NCBI RefSeq assembly: GCF_029525575.1 | Contig: NZ_JAPDIA010000007.1 | Location: forward strand, 1,098,804-1,162,803 | From: Cohnella rhizosphaerae | Lineage (GTDB): Bacteria; Bacillota; Bacilli; Paenibacillales; Paenibacillaceae | Length of the DNA: 64,000 nucleotides | Reading direction: 5' to 3' | Shown: positions 30,578 through 44,026 of the stretch, in pieces | How positions within the stretch are numbered: position 1 is the first letter of the stretch | Layout: every line of letters starts with the position of its first letter | Notes under the pieces: model-generated | Told to the model about the DNA's origin: nothing | What the model saw: the letters and a program-made list of their open reading frames with translations, nothing else | Database searches by the model: none | Position numbers and translations under genes: made by a program

Positions 30578-31657
30578 CTACACCTTCGTTCCGCAGTTGG
30601 AACAGAACTTCGCGTTCGGCGCGAGCGGCTGCCCGCACTCCGAACAAAACTTTTTCGCCGCCGCCGTGCCGCCGCCGTCCGAGACCCCGCCGACTTGGGC
30701 CGCGCGCTCGCTTGCGGCCGAACCGCTGCCCGGAGCTGCAGCTCCTCCACCTGAACCTGCGCCTGGAGTTCCGCCGGCATTCGCCCCGTTCTGCTGCTCG
30801 TTTTGCCGCATCATCTGGCTCATGGCCTGCCCCATCGCCATGCCGGCGCCAAGACCGATGCCCGTGCCTGCGCCGCCGTCGGCCGGGTTGTTTGCCGCCT
30901 CGCGCAGCGCTTCGGCCGTCTGATATTTCATGTACTGATCAAGGTTGCCCGCAATATTCATCGACGACCGGCGGTCGATCGTTTTCTCGACTTCCTCGGG
31001 CAGCGAGATGTTCTCGATCGTGAGCGCGGTCAGCCAAAGGCCCATCGCCATGAAATGCGCCTGGAGCTTGTCGGCAGCGGCGCGGCTCAACTCATCGTAC
31101 GAAGCCGCCAGGTCGATGGCCGGAATCTTCGACTCGCCCAGCAGATCGCTCACGCCGGAGACGATGACCGATTTCAGATAACCGGCCACGTTTTCCGCCG
31201 AGAAATCCTGCTGCGTCCCGAAGATCTCCTTCAGGAACAGCGCAGGGTCGTTCACCTTGAGCGCATAGTTGCCGAAACCCCGCAGGCGAACCATCCCGAA
31301 CTCCGCGTCGCGCATCAGAACCGGGTTGGTCGTACCCCACTTCAACTGCGTAAAATTGCGCGTGCTCACGAAGAACACATCGGCTTTGAAAGGCGAGTTG
31401 AAGCCGTATTTCCAGGACTTCAGCGCGGTCAGGACCGGCATGTTCTGCGTGCTCAGCGTATAGGTGCCCGGTCCGAAAACGTCGGCGATCTGGCCTTCGT
31501 TCACGAATATGGCAGCTTGCGATTCGCGCACGACGAGCTTGGCGCCCATCTTTATGGCGTTGTCGTAGACCGGAAAGCGGTATACCATCGAGCCGGTATC
31601 GTCCAGCCATTCGATGACCTCGATAAACTGACCTTTGATGAAGTCGAACAATCCCAT
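30578..31657 (-). CDS. SPFH-domain protein with C-terminal zinc ribbon, YdjI-like
   Basis: 359 residues. Begins MGLFDFIKGQFIEVIEWLDD, typical of the YdjI / virion-core-protein-like SPFH group. The SPFH domain covers about residues 25-240, a Gly/Ala-rich linker follows, and a C-terminal zinc ribbon CSECGQ...CSNCG ends it. Start 31657 is chosen over a longer upstream frame because GGAGGCTGAAT precedes it. Membrane-associated scaffold of the phage-shock type by homology; the exact role is not known. Confidence 0.8.
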   Translation of the reverse strand: MGLFDFIKGQFIEVIEWLDDTGSMVYRFPVYDNAIKMGAKLVVRESQAAIFVNEGQIADVFGPGTYTLSTQNMPVLTALKSWKYGFNSPFKADVFFVSTRNFTQLKWGTTNPVLMRDAEFGMVRLRGFGNYALKVNDPALFLKEIFGTQQDFSAENVAGYLKSVIVSGVSDLLGESKIPAIDLAASYDELSRAAADKLQAHFMAMGLWLTALTIENISLPEEVEKTIDRRSSMNIAGNLDQYMKYQTAEALREAANNPADGGAGTGIGLGAGMAMGQAMSQMMRQNEQQNGANAGGTPGAGSGGGAAAPGSGSAASERAAQVGGVSDGGGTAAAKKFCSECGQPLAPNAKFCSNCGTKV

Positions 31658-31780
31658 ATTCAGCCTCCGTTCGATGTCTTTGCTTTCATTATAAGCTTTA
31701 TTTCCCGTTCGTTCGATAAAATGTTGGTATAATGAAAGCTGCAAGCGCGTTGGCGGAGCAAGAGAAGGCGGGAGGAAGCT

Positions 31781-32368
31781 ATGGAAAAAATCGTGAGGGC
31801 GGCATTCGATACGACAGAGAAGGACCTCGTGGCGTTAAATACGAGGCATTTTTACGGAAGTCCCGGCTTTGTTTTCTTTATACTCGTATGCGGGGCGAAT
31901 TTCATCTATATGGCGCTCTCGGTCCTAAAGGAAGGAGGGGGAGCGGCGGACCATTTTCATTTTGTCCAGTGGCTTCTGTTGTTCTTCGGGCTGTTTATCC
32001 CGGCCTCCGCTTACCTGAGAGCGGTACAAGCGATAAAACGGCGTTTTGCTGCGGAGCATCGTGAATACGAGTTCGACGCTTCCGGCTTCCGTTACCGCGC
32101 GCCCACCGCGCAAGGGCAGGTCGCCTGGGCGGATGTTCGGAGGTTCGCGATCGATCGCCGCATGATCGTCCTGTACGTCGGCCAGAAGGGCGTGAGCCTC
32201 ATCCCCGCGCGGAGCCTGTCCGGCAGGGAGGATCTGGCGCAGTTAAAAAACTGGATTCGGCAAAGCGTGCCTTCGCAAATCGTTCGCCGCGCTGCGAGAA
32301 ACCGCGCGCTTTTCTATGCGGGCATCGCGGCCGCCGTCATTATCGCGGCTGCGCTGGCATTTGCTTAA
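31781..32368 (+). CDS. YcxB-like membrane protein
   Basis: 195 residues. Two hydrophobic helices (about residues 28-50 and 65-85), a soluble stretch with the YcxB signature (FDASGFRYRAPTAQGQVAW, then RRFAIDRRMIVLYVG, PARSL), and a C-terminal helix (about 175-195). The N-terminal methionine has GGGAGGAAG upstream; a TATAAT (31728-31733) lies 48 bp before the start. Function unknown. A convergent terminator follows. Confidence 0.75.
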   Translation: MEKIVRAAFDTTEKDLVALNTRHFYGSPGFVFFILVCGANFIYMALSVLKEGGGAADHFHFVQWLLLFFGLFIPASAYLRAVQAIKRRFAAEHREYEFDASGFRYRAPTAQGQVAWADVRRFAIDRRMIVLYVGQKGVSLIPARSLSGREDLAQLKNWIRQSVPSQIVRRAARNRALFYAGIAAAVIIAAALAFA

Positions 32369-32395
32369 GGCGACGAAGTGAAGTACCCAAGCATT

Positions 32396-32433
32396 AAAAA
32401 AAGCCTCCTCAGCGATCGCTGATGGAGGCTTTT
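32396..32433. terminator. Bidirectional terminator
   Basis: AAAAAAAGCCTCC...GGAGGCTTTT with inner CAGCG/CGCTG; ends the YcxB-like gene on plus and the stator genes on minus. Confidence 0.85.
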
Positions 32434-32460
32434 ATCTATCTATAAAAGTCGGTCGGGCCG

Positions 32461-33277
32461 TTACCGGGCGGACCCTTCCGGCTGACGCACCACGAGGATC
32501 TCCACGCGGCGGTTTTTCTGACGGTTGGCCTCGGTATCGTTCGCGGCGACGGGGCGCGTGTCTGCGTAGCCTGCGATTTCGAATAGATCCTCCGGCAGCT
32601 TGCGGATGTCGACAAAGTATCGGAGGACGGACAGCGCGCGGCCGGACGACAAGCCCCAGTTGTCCTTAAACGCGGAGCCCGGCTGAATCGGCAGGTTATC
32701 CGTGTGGCCCTGGATGGAGATCGTCGTGTCCAGCTTGGTGAAGAGGCTGGACAGCTTGTCCAGCGCCGGTATGGCTTCCGGCTTAAGATCCGCCTTCCCG
32801 AGATCGAACAGGAATCTGTCGGACAGGCGAATCGAGATGCCTTGCGGCGTATCGCCGACGAAGACGTCCTGCTGCAACTTGTTTTGCCGGACGTACGTCT
32901 CGATGATTTTCAGCAAATCCTGCAGCGCCTGTTCACGTCTGCGGGCGATCTCGGCGTCAATCGCTGCGCTTGATTGCGCGGACGGGGCGGGCGACGCGGA
33001 CGCGGATGCGGATGCCGAAGGTGCGGTGTCCGGGTGCTTGGATACGTCCGTGCTGCCTTGGATGCCGGTGCCCATCTCGATGATGCTGTCGGCCCGGTTG
33101 AACTCCAACTGGAGCGACTTCGCCAGGGTGTCGTATTTTTTTGATATCGATCTGACTCATCGCGTACATGATAATGAAAAAAATCAGCAAAAGGGTGATC
33201 AGATCCGCATAGGTAATCAGCCAGCGATCATGGTTCTCATGCGCGTTTCGGCTGCGTCGGCTCCGTCTCCGCGCCAT
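32461..33277 (-). CDS. Flagellar stator protein MotB/MotS type (one +1 frame break)
   Basis: Corrected length 271 residues. The break is at seven T on the plus strand (33136-33142); with six the frame reads MSQIDIKKYDTLAKSLQLEF. One membrane helix carries the ion-binding aspartate in WLITYADLITLLLIFF (about residue 27). An Ala/Ser/Pro-rich linker leads to an OmpA-type peptidoglycan-binding domain (ISIQGHTDNLPI, NRRVEILV). The YAMSQID motif just after the helix resembles sodium-type MotS more than MotB of Bacillus, but ion choice is not certain. Its start overlaps the end of motA by 41 bp. Confidence 0.85.
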
Positions 33278-34070
33278 CTTCGCTCTCCTCCTTTTTCCGG
33301 TCGAAAGACAGCGACTCCGTGTGCATGAAGGCAGTCAGCTTCTTGCGGATAAGCGCCGGATTTTCCCCGGCCTGGATCGCCAGGATGCCTTCGAGCATCA
33401 TCTCCGTGAACTGCACGTTCTCGGCCGCGCGGATGCGGATTTTCGAGGCGAGCGGCAAGTAGAGAACGTTCGCCGAGGCGACGCCGTATAGCGTAGCCGT
33501 AAAAGCGACCGCGATCGCCGGACCGAGCGAGCCGGGATCGGAGAGGTTGCTTAATACGTGGATGAGTCCCATGACAGTACCGATGATGCCCATCGTCGGC
33601 GCATAACCGCCGGCAGATTCGAATATTTTCGCCTGATTTTCCATCCGTTGCTCGATGGCGTCGATCTCGAATTCGAGAATTTGCCTGCTGAGCTCGGGAT
33701 CGGTACCGTCGACGACGATTTGAAGACCGTTTTTAATAAACGGGTCCGGGTGCTCGACGATTTTATTTTCCAAGGCGAGCACGCCTTCCCGGCGGGCGGT
33801 CGTGGCCAGTTCGACGAGTTCGTCAATCCGGTCGGCGACCGCGATTGCGCTCGGACGGAAAGCCGTCTTCAGCGACTCGGGAATCTGCTTGAGCCTGGAA
33901 GCGGGAAAACTGACGGCGACGGCTGCGAATGTGCCGCCGAATACGATCAGCAGCGCCGTCTTTTCGATGAGCCCTTCCCAATGCCCGCCCTCCCATAAAA
34001 ATCCGCCTATCAACGCGGCGAGGGCCGCCAATATGCCCCACGAGGTTGTTTGGTCTATACGCTGCTTCAT
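33237..34070 (-). CDS. Flagellar stator protein MotA/MotP type
   Basis: 277 residues, four membrane helices. The cytoplasmic loop between helices 2 and 3 holds the charged residues that contact the rotor, and the third and fourth helices carry the GGYAPTMGIIGTVMGLIHVL and SLGPAIAVAFTATLYGVASAN blocks. Forms the torque-generating ion channel with the MotB-type protein encoded downstream. ATG with GGAGTG upstream. No other flagellar gene lies in the window, which is usual for a stator operon. Confidence 0.88.
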   Translation of the reverse strand: MKQRIDQTTSWGILAALAALIGGFLWEGGHWEGLIEKTALLIVFGGTFAAVAVSFPASRLKQIPESLKTAFRPSAIAVADRIDELVELATTARREGVLALENKIVEHPDPFIKNGLQIVVDGTDPELSRQILEFEIDAIEQRMENQAKIFESAGGYAPTMGIIGTVMGLIHVLSNLSDPGSLGPAIAVAFTATLYGVASANVLYLPLASKIRIRAAENVQFTEMMLEGILAIQAGENPALIRKKLTAFMHTESLSFDRKKEESEDGAETEPTQPKRA

Positions 34071-34084
34071 GCAGCTTCACTCCT

Positions 34085-34131
34085 TTGACTGGTTTCCGGG
34101 AACCCGATATAATGAATGAGAACACATATTC
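34085..34131 (+). promoter_or_regulatory. uvrB promoter with LexA-like (SOS) box
   Basis: TTGACT (34085-34090), 17-bp spacer, TATAAT (34108-34113), then GAACACATATTC (34120-34131), one mismatch from the Gram-positive SOS core GAAC-N4-GTTC. The same GAGAACACATATTC string occurs at the uvrA promoter. Confidence 0.75.
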
Positions 34132-34227
34132 GGACTCGTTGGAAGGGATATCCTGTTTATCGGTCGGATGAAGCAGGGTACGATATAGGACTTTGGTCTA
34201 CAAGAAGACACGGAGGTGGGCTTAATA

Positions 34228-36216
<1,989 letters not shown>

Positions 36217-36227
36217 ATTTAGTGCGC

Positions 36228-36269
36228 AACCTTGCAGGGATCACGAATCCTTGCAAGGTTTATTTTTTT
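36228..36269 (+). terminator. Rho-independent terminator after uvrB
   Basis: AACCTTGCAGGGAT pairs with ATCCTTGCAAGGTT around a four-base loop, followed by a T-rich tail (TTATTTTTTT). Confidence 0.9.
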
Positions 36270-36320
36270 GCAAAAGCCTGCGCTTAACGGTCCGGTTCGA
36301 GCTACAACAATGTTATTTTG

Positions 36321-36444
36321 ACATTTCAACAATATCCCCTTCGAACAGGTGGCGAGGTGATTTGAATACATTTCAACGCTATCCCCTTCACTCAGGCATG
36401 ACCGCATGAGAAGAGCTGTTTAACGAATATCCCCCTCCATCAGG
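36321..36444. repeat. Three direct REP-like repeats upstream of the transposase-like gene
   Basis: Units at 36321-36349, 36368-36396 and 36416-36444 share TTTCAACNNTATCCCCTTC and end in CAGG; spacing 47-48 bp. Same family as the repeats at 26.6 kb. An inverted member lies downstream of the gene at 37702. Confidence 0.85.
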
Positions 36445-36481
36445 TTACAAATTGACGCTATGAATCCCTGGATGAATGTGG

Positions 36482-36504
36482 TATTTTAAGAACGGGTGTT
36501 CTTA
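36482..36504 (+). promoter_or_regulatory. Perfect LexA/DinR-type box before the transposase-like gene
   Basis: TAAGAAC-GGGT-GTTCTTA (36487-36504) is a perfect seven-base inverted repeat that contains the SOS core GAAC-N4-GTTC (36490-36501). It sits directly after an extended -10 (TGG-TATTTT, 36479-36487), where LexA would block transcription. Confidence 0.65.
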
Positions 36505-36529
36505 TTTTCGGAGGAGAGGATGAACCGCT

Positions 36530-37447
36530 TTGCGATCCATTTACGAGCAAATGCCGGCGTTTCAGGAGGAGGCTTGCGAGAACGCTTTGTTCCAAGCTAA
36601 GTGGCCAGACGGTTTTCGATGCCCTCATTGCGAAGGATCCTCATTTTATCGCATTACTTCCAGAAGCAACCGTGTATTCGAGTGCCGCGTCTGTCATCAT
36701 CAAACCTCCTTGACTGTCGGAACGATCATGGAAGGGACTCGCACGCCGCTCGAAAAGTGGTTCAGCGCCTTGTATTTGATGCAACAGGGAATTTCAGCCA
36801 AGCTATTGGCAGAGATTATTCAAGTGACTTACAAGACGGCGTGGCTGATGAATCACAAGCTCCGGCATGCGATCCAAGTTTGGGACGAATCTAGACCTTT
36901 AAAAGGAGAATTGCAATTATACGGCGATTTCTATGCGCGTCCGGCCATGAGCGGCGTTTTTGATCCGCCCGATCAACGGGATCAGCCGGCAGTTGTAGGC
37001 GCTTCAATCGATCCTGAATCCGGCGGAGTTGCCGAAGTTAAGATTAAGCGGCTGCCGCATGGAGAATTCAGGCGACGTTCATATGATGTCGAGTGCTACG
37101 GTACTTTCCTATGGCGCCACGTGACGGATGTTAAATCCGAAATTCATAGCATAGAAATCGTCAAACAGAGCGATAGCGAGGGTGTGACCGAGATCGGCCT
37201 GATTTGGCGCGGGGTGATCGGCTGGCTTGCCAGAACGTTCGGGGGCATTGGTCCTAAGCATCTTCAGGCATATCTGGACGAATTTTGTTATCGGATCAAT
37301 GCAGGCACGAATGCATTTGCTACGCTTTTGAATTTGTGCGGAATAACCAGGACAGTGACGCTTCGTGCGCTCGTAAACAAAAGAAGGGCGGTGCGATCTG
37401 TGAGATGGACGGGACAGTCCAATATCAGGAAGAAGAATGTCTCATAG
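36530..37447 (+). CDS. IS1595/ISXO2-like transposase-derived protein with zinc ribbon
   Basis: 305 residues from TTG 36530 (GGAGGAGAGG upstream). An N-terminal zinc ribbon (CPHC at about residue 25, CRVCHHQ at about 50) and the ISXO2 lead-in LEKWFSALYLMQQGISAKLLAEII...YKTAWLMNHKLRHAI are clear. The C-terminal IGPKHLQAYLDEFCYRIN matches the end of the IS1595 DDE domain. However, the usual first catalytic Asp context (VDETYxGG) is replaced by LQLYGDFYARP and the second is not obvious, so the enzyme may be inactive or altered. Codon use is less GC-rich than in neighbours, a sign of transfer. No terminal inverted repeats of an ordinary IS are seen; instead REP-like repeats lie on both sides in opposite orientation. 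Its own SOS-type box and its place between uvrB and uvrA suggest a kept, regulated gene. Confidence 0.7.
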   Translation: MRSIYEQMPAFQEEACENALFQAKWPDGFRCPHCEGSSFYRITSRSNRVFECRVCHHQTSLTVGTIMEGTRTPLEKWFSALYLMQQGISAKLLAEIIQVTYKTAWLMNHKLRHAIQVWDESRPLKGELQLYGDFYARPAMSGVFDPPDQRDQPAVVGASIDPESGGVAEVKIKRLPHGEFRRRSYDVECYGTFLWRHVTDVKSEIHSIEIVKQSDSEGVTEIGLIWRGVIGWLARTFGGIGPKHLQAYLDEFCYRINAGTNAFATLLNLCGITRTVTLRALVNKRRAVRSVRWTGQSNIRKKNVS

Positions 37448-37701
37448 GGGGGAGTGTACGCTGTTTTTTAATTTTTAAAATGACATATGCCTATTGGATC
37501 GCTGAATCTGTATATCCGAGCGTAGTTATTGATATGGGCGACCTGTTCCGTGGGGATAATTAAAAAGGACGGATAATATGATATTCGACGATAGGGAACC
37601 GAATGCCTAGGCAGACTGGCGGATGCTGCGATAAAGCGATTGAATGCTGGATTAGATTTGGAGGATAAAACGTTCCCGATTTAGGTTTTGAACTGTGAAA
37701 G

Positions 37702-37728
37702 CCTGTTCGAAGGGGATAACGTTGAAAC
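37702..37728 (-). repeat. Inverted REP-like copy downstream of the transposase-like gene
   Basis: CCTGTTCGAAGGGGATAACG is the reverse complement of the unit at 36321; the 16 bases ATCCCCTTCGAACAGG match exactly. The remaining gap 37448-37829 shows no gene. Confidence 0.8.
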
Positions 37729-37829
37729 GGCCCAAATAGGTGCTTTCTGGGTCGGGAGCGGCCGAATCGGTGTAAGGACCAATTGAGCAGCGCTCTCCAA
37801 AGAACGCCGCGTATTGTTGGGATTTCCAT

Positions 37830-37877
37830 TTGCGAACCAGTTCATCGGCAAGTATAATGGAATGAGAACACATATTC
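37830..37877 (+). promoter_or_regulatory. uvrA promoter with LexA-like (SOS) box
   Basis: TTGCGA (37830-37835), 17-bp spacer, TATAAT (37853-37858), then GAACACATATTC (37866-37877), identical to the uvrB box. Confidence 0.72.
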
Positions 37878-37950
37878 TTATGTGACGGAACGTGAACGGA
37901 GGCGGCGCGGAGAGCGAGCCCAGGCCGTTAACGACAGGAGGCTGTACGTT

Positions 37951-40817
<2,867 letters not shown>

Positions 40818-40883
40818 TCGCAGAGGATACGTTCCAATCGCGTTAAGGGTAATCCAGAGGCGTTGCCGGAGGGCGGCGGGCAT

Positions 40884-40921
40884 GGGAGCCTACAAGGGCT
40901 GCCGGTGCTCCGCCGCTTTTT
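40884..40921 (+). terminator. Possible terminator after uvrA
   Basis: GGGAGC and GCTCC can pair around a GC-rich middle, followed by CTTTTT. Moderate stem only. Confidence 0.4.
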
Positions 40922-40929
40922 GCTATAAT
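40921..40929 (+). promoter_or_regulatory. Extended -10 promoter for rpiA
   Basis: TGC-TATAAT (40921-40929) with no good -35; an extended -10 type element 48 bp before the start codon. Confidence 0.55.
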
Positions 40930-40976
40930 GCGTATATCCGATTGTAAAAGTCAGGAGAACGGGAAAGGTGAGTCAT

Positions 40977-41675
40977 ATGGCAGTCGATCCGAAACGATTG
41001 GCGGGCGAAGAAGCGGTCAAGCTTGTCGAAGATGGAATGCTGGTGGGATTGGGAACGGGATCCACGGCGTATTGGGCAATTGTGGATATCGGAAGACGCG
41101 TCAAGGAAGGTCTGAAAATTACGGCGGTGCCGACGTCGATTCGCTCCGAAGAGCTTGCCGTTTCGCTTGGCATTCCGTTGGTGCCACTGGACGATGTTCC
41201 GCCCGGCGGCATCGATCTGACGATCGACGGCGCCGACGAAGCGGACGGAGAACTGAATTTGATTAAAGGCGGTGGCGGTGCGCTCCTGCGCGAAAAGATT
41301 ATTGCCGCGCACAGCAAGCGGCTCGTCATCGTCGCCGACGCCTCCAAGGAAGTGGAGACGCTGGGGACATTCCCGCTGCCGGTCGAGATCGTGCCGTTTG
41401 GCTTCAAGCTGACGATGGGACGTCTGGAGGCGCTGGGCGGGCATCCGTCGCTTCGTCTGATCCAGGGTGAGGAGCCTTATGTGACGGACAACGGCAACTA
41501 CATCGCGGACTGCCGTTTTGGCGTGATCGCGGATGCGGCGGCGCTTGAGACGACGCTTAATCTCTTGCCGGGCGTCGTCGAGAACGGTCTATTCGTCGGT
41601 ATGGCCGAACGCCTGATCCTCGGCCGCGAGGACGGGACTTTAAGCGTTCGGGCGCGCAGCGCGCAAAGCGGATAG
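40977..41675 (+). CDS. rpiA: Ribose-5-phosphate isomerase A
   Basis: 232 residues. Interconverts ribose 5-phosphate and ribulose 5-phosphate in the pentose phosphate pathway. Phosphate-binding GLGTGSTAYWAI, the catalytic region DGADEADGELNLIKGGGGALLREKI and PVEIVPFG are intact. ATG 40977 is chosen over GTG 40968 because AAAGGTGAG then serves as the binding site. Confidence 0.95.
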   Translation: MAVDPKRLAGEEAVKLVEDGMLVGLGTGSTAYWAIVDIGRRVKEGLKITAVPTSIRSEELAVSLGIPLVPLDDVPPGGIDLTIDGADEADGELNLIKGGGGALLREKIIAAHSKRLVIVADASKEVETLGTFPLPVEIVPFGFKLTMGRLEALGGHPSLRLIQGEEPYVTDNGNYIADCRFGVIADAAALETTLNLLPGVVENGLFVGMAERLILGREDGTLSVRARSAQSG

Positions 41676-41678
41676 CAA

Positions 41679-41777
41679 ATGAGCAGAGGGGCGTTCTCCC
41701 TCGAAACCAGGCTGCGAAACCGGACGCAGCTCGCCGCAAGGCTGCTCGAGGAAGGCGCCGACCGGCTCGGCCATTAA
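41679..41777 (+). CDS. Possible small protein, 32 residues
   Basis: A short open frame fills the gap between rpiA and the histidine kinase: it starts MSRGAFSLETRLRNRTQ and ends RLGH. It is charged and could form an amphipathic helix. No clear ribosome binding site is seen, and it may be chance. Confidence 0.25.
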   Translation: MSRGAFSLETRLRNRTQLAARLLEEGADRLGH

Positions 41778-41795
41778 GGGGAAGGAGGCGCAAGG

Positions 41796-43224
41796 ATGCT
41801 TTTCGTATGGCCGGTCTTGTGGGCGGTGGCGCTTTTTCTGCTGGCCGCGGGCTCAGGCTCTTCCGCATCGCGGCGGCTTGCCGCCGTCTCCTTCTTAGCC
41901 GGGACGGGCGCACTGGCCGCCGTCCTCGATCTGAACATCATCCCCGCGCTGGCGGAGGGCGCCGTCCGCGACCGATGGGAGCGTCCGCTCTATCATATAC
42001 AAGCGTCCGCCTCCATCGCTTCCTACTATGGCGTACCTTACGCTTTCCTGCTGTTCGCGCTGGCGTTCCGTCCCGTACGGATGCCTCCCGCGCTTCGTCG
42101 CGCGCTGCCCGTCGCCCTCCTGGCGCCGATCGCGCTCTGTCTGCTGCTGACGCCGGGATACACGGAGCGTTATCCGATCTCCTTCGAGATCGTTGTTTGG
42201 TGGGCCGCGCCTTACATGCTGTACGGGGCGGCGCATATTTTGCTGCTGAGACCCCGTCGGTCGCCGCTTTCTCCGACCTATTGGATCGTCTGCCTCGCCG
42301 TCGTGCCGCCCGTTTTGTTTCTCATGGTCATGAGCTACGTGCTGCCCAGCCTCGGCATGCTGCGCATGTGGGTATACAATGCATGGGTGGCTTCGCTGGC
42401 GGTCGCCGTGTTCCTCATCGGCCTGTTCAGCTACGGATTTATGGGCATCCGGCTGCTCGTCGACCGTCGCCGATTGGACACGACGTGGCGAGCCGTCAAC
42501 GCGGGCACGGCCATCCTGAACCATGCGATGAAAAACGACGCGGGCAAGCTGCGGCTGTTCGGGGAGAAAACGAAGCGGTACGCGGAAAAGACCGGCCAGC
42601 CCGAGCTGCTGCGGGACATCGAGACGATGCTTGGCGCGTCGCTGCATATGCAGGAGATGATCGCCCGCGTCCATCGGCGTACCGGCGATCTGGAGCTGCG
42701 GCGGACGAGCGTCCGACTGGGCGCCCTTCTCCGCGATACGCTCGCCGCGCTGGAGCCGCAGCTTCATGGGGTTCAGACGCGGCTGCTGCTGCCGGCGCGG
42801 GAATGGCAGGCGGAGGCGGATGCGGCGCAGCTCGGCGAGGCGCTGAACAATATCGTCGCCAATGCCGCCGAGGCGATCAAGGGACAGGACGGAACGCTGA
42901 CGGTGAAGCTGTCCGAAGGCCGGCGCGAGCTCGTCATCGAGGTGACGGACACCGGTCCCGGCATGACAAGAAGCCAGCGCGCGCATGCGCTGGAGCCCTT
43001 TTACACGACGAAGGGCGGGGGGGACCAACTTCGGCTTGGGCCTGCCTTATGCCTATCAGGTTATGCGCAAGCACGGCGGATCGCTGGCGATCCGGAGCAA
43101 GGCCGGGCAGGGCACGAGCGTCTATCTGACGCTGCCGATCCGGAGCGTGCAGGCGCGTCCGGTCTCTTCGGCGCCGTCGGCGGCGCAGAACCCAAAGGAG
43201 GCGGGACTGGATGCAAGCCGTTAA
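41796..43224 (+). CDS. Membrane sensor histidine kinase (one +1 frame break)
   Basis: Corrected length 475 residues. The break is at seven G (43017-43023); with six the ATP lid reads YTTKGGGTNFGLGLPYAYQV. Seven or eight membrane helices fill residues 1-220 with no large extracellular domain, so it probably senses within the membrane. The phospho-acceptor histidine is in ILNHAMKND (about residue 243). The HATPase domain has NNIVANAAEAI (N box) and DTGPGMT (G1). GGAAGGAGG precedes the start at 41796. Its end overlaps the response regulator start by 14 bp, so they form one system. The signal is unknown. Confidence 0.88.
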
Positions 43225-43928
43225 CGTATGGATCGTGGAAGACGACGAGGATTGGCGCAGGGGGCTCGTCTCTTACCTGAACGAAGAACAGGATCTTCGG
43301 GTGACGCTGGCGAGCGGCGATCCGGCACGGGTTCGCGGCGAGCTGGGGCGGACGGAAGGGGAGGAGGGCATGCCGCTGCCGGATGTCGTCCTTATGGACA
43401 TTATGCTGCATGGCGTGCCCGAGGGAATCGCGCTGGCGGAGGAAGCGGCCGTCGTTGCCGGCGCGCGGGTCATCATGCTGACGTCGATGGAGGAGAAGGA
43501 GCTCATTCTGCGCTCTTTCCAGGCGGGGGGCGATCGACTATCAGCTGAAGACCGACTTCGAGGGGCTGCCGGACGCGATTCGAGCCGCGGCTCGGCGCGA
43601 GGCGCCGATCAGCCCGGCGGCCGCCGAGCGGATGCGGGAGGAGTTCAGGCGCCTGAAGACGCTGGAGCGGGAGTTCGAGGTCAAGAAGGTCCAGGACATG
43701 ATCACGCCCGCCGAGCTGCAACTGCTCGAGATGGTCGATCGCGGCTACTCGCAGTCGCAGATCGCGGACAAGCAGTTCATTTCCATCCGTACGGTCAAAA
43801 ACCATATCAATCACATCCTCCGCAAGCTGCGCGCTCCCGGCTCCAAAGAGGCGGCGAAGCAGGTCAGGGAGCTGGGATTGTTCAAGCCGAAGGAAGAGCC
43901 GGGGCAGCCCCCGGACCCTCGAGAATAA
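43211..43928 (+). CDS. NarL/LuxR-type response regulator (one +1 frame break)
   Basis: Corrected length 238 residues. The break is at six G (43525-43530); with five it reads LRSFQAGAIDYQLKTDFEGLPDAI. The receiver has acidic residues EDDED near the N-terminus and the phosphorylated aspartate in VVLMDIML (about residue 63). A charged linker is followed by a LuxR-type helix-turn-helix (TPAELQLLEMVDRGYSQSQI, then IRTVKNHINHILRKL). Controls unknown genes; the adjacent membrane-protein genes are possible targets. Confidence 0.88.
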
Positions 43929-43952
43929 ACGATTGTCGATCGCGACAAGATG

Positions 43953-43984
43953 GTACCACGTAAAGTTGGTACTATTTTTTTTTG
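43953..43984 (+). terminator. Weak terminator after the two-component genes
   Basis: GTACCA and TGGTAC pair around an eight-base loop, followed by TATTTTTTTTT. Confidence 0.6.
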
Positions 43985-44026
43985 CCCCGATTTTCTAAAA
44001 TGAGGGTGAGGAAGGGGGGAGCGAGC

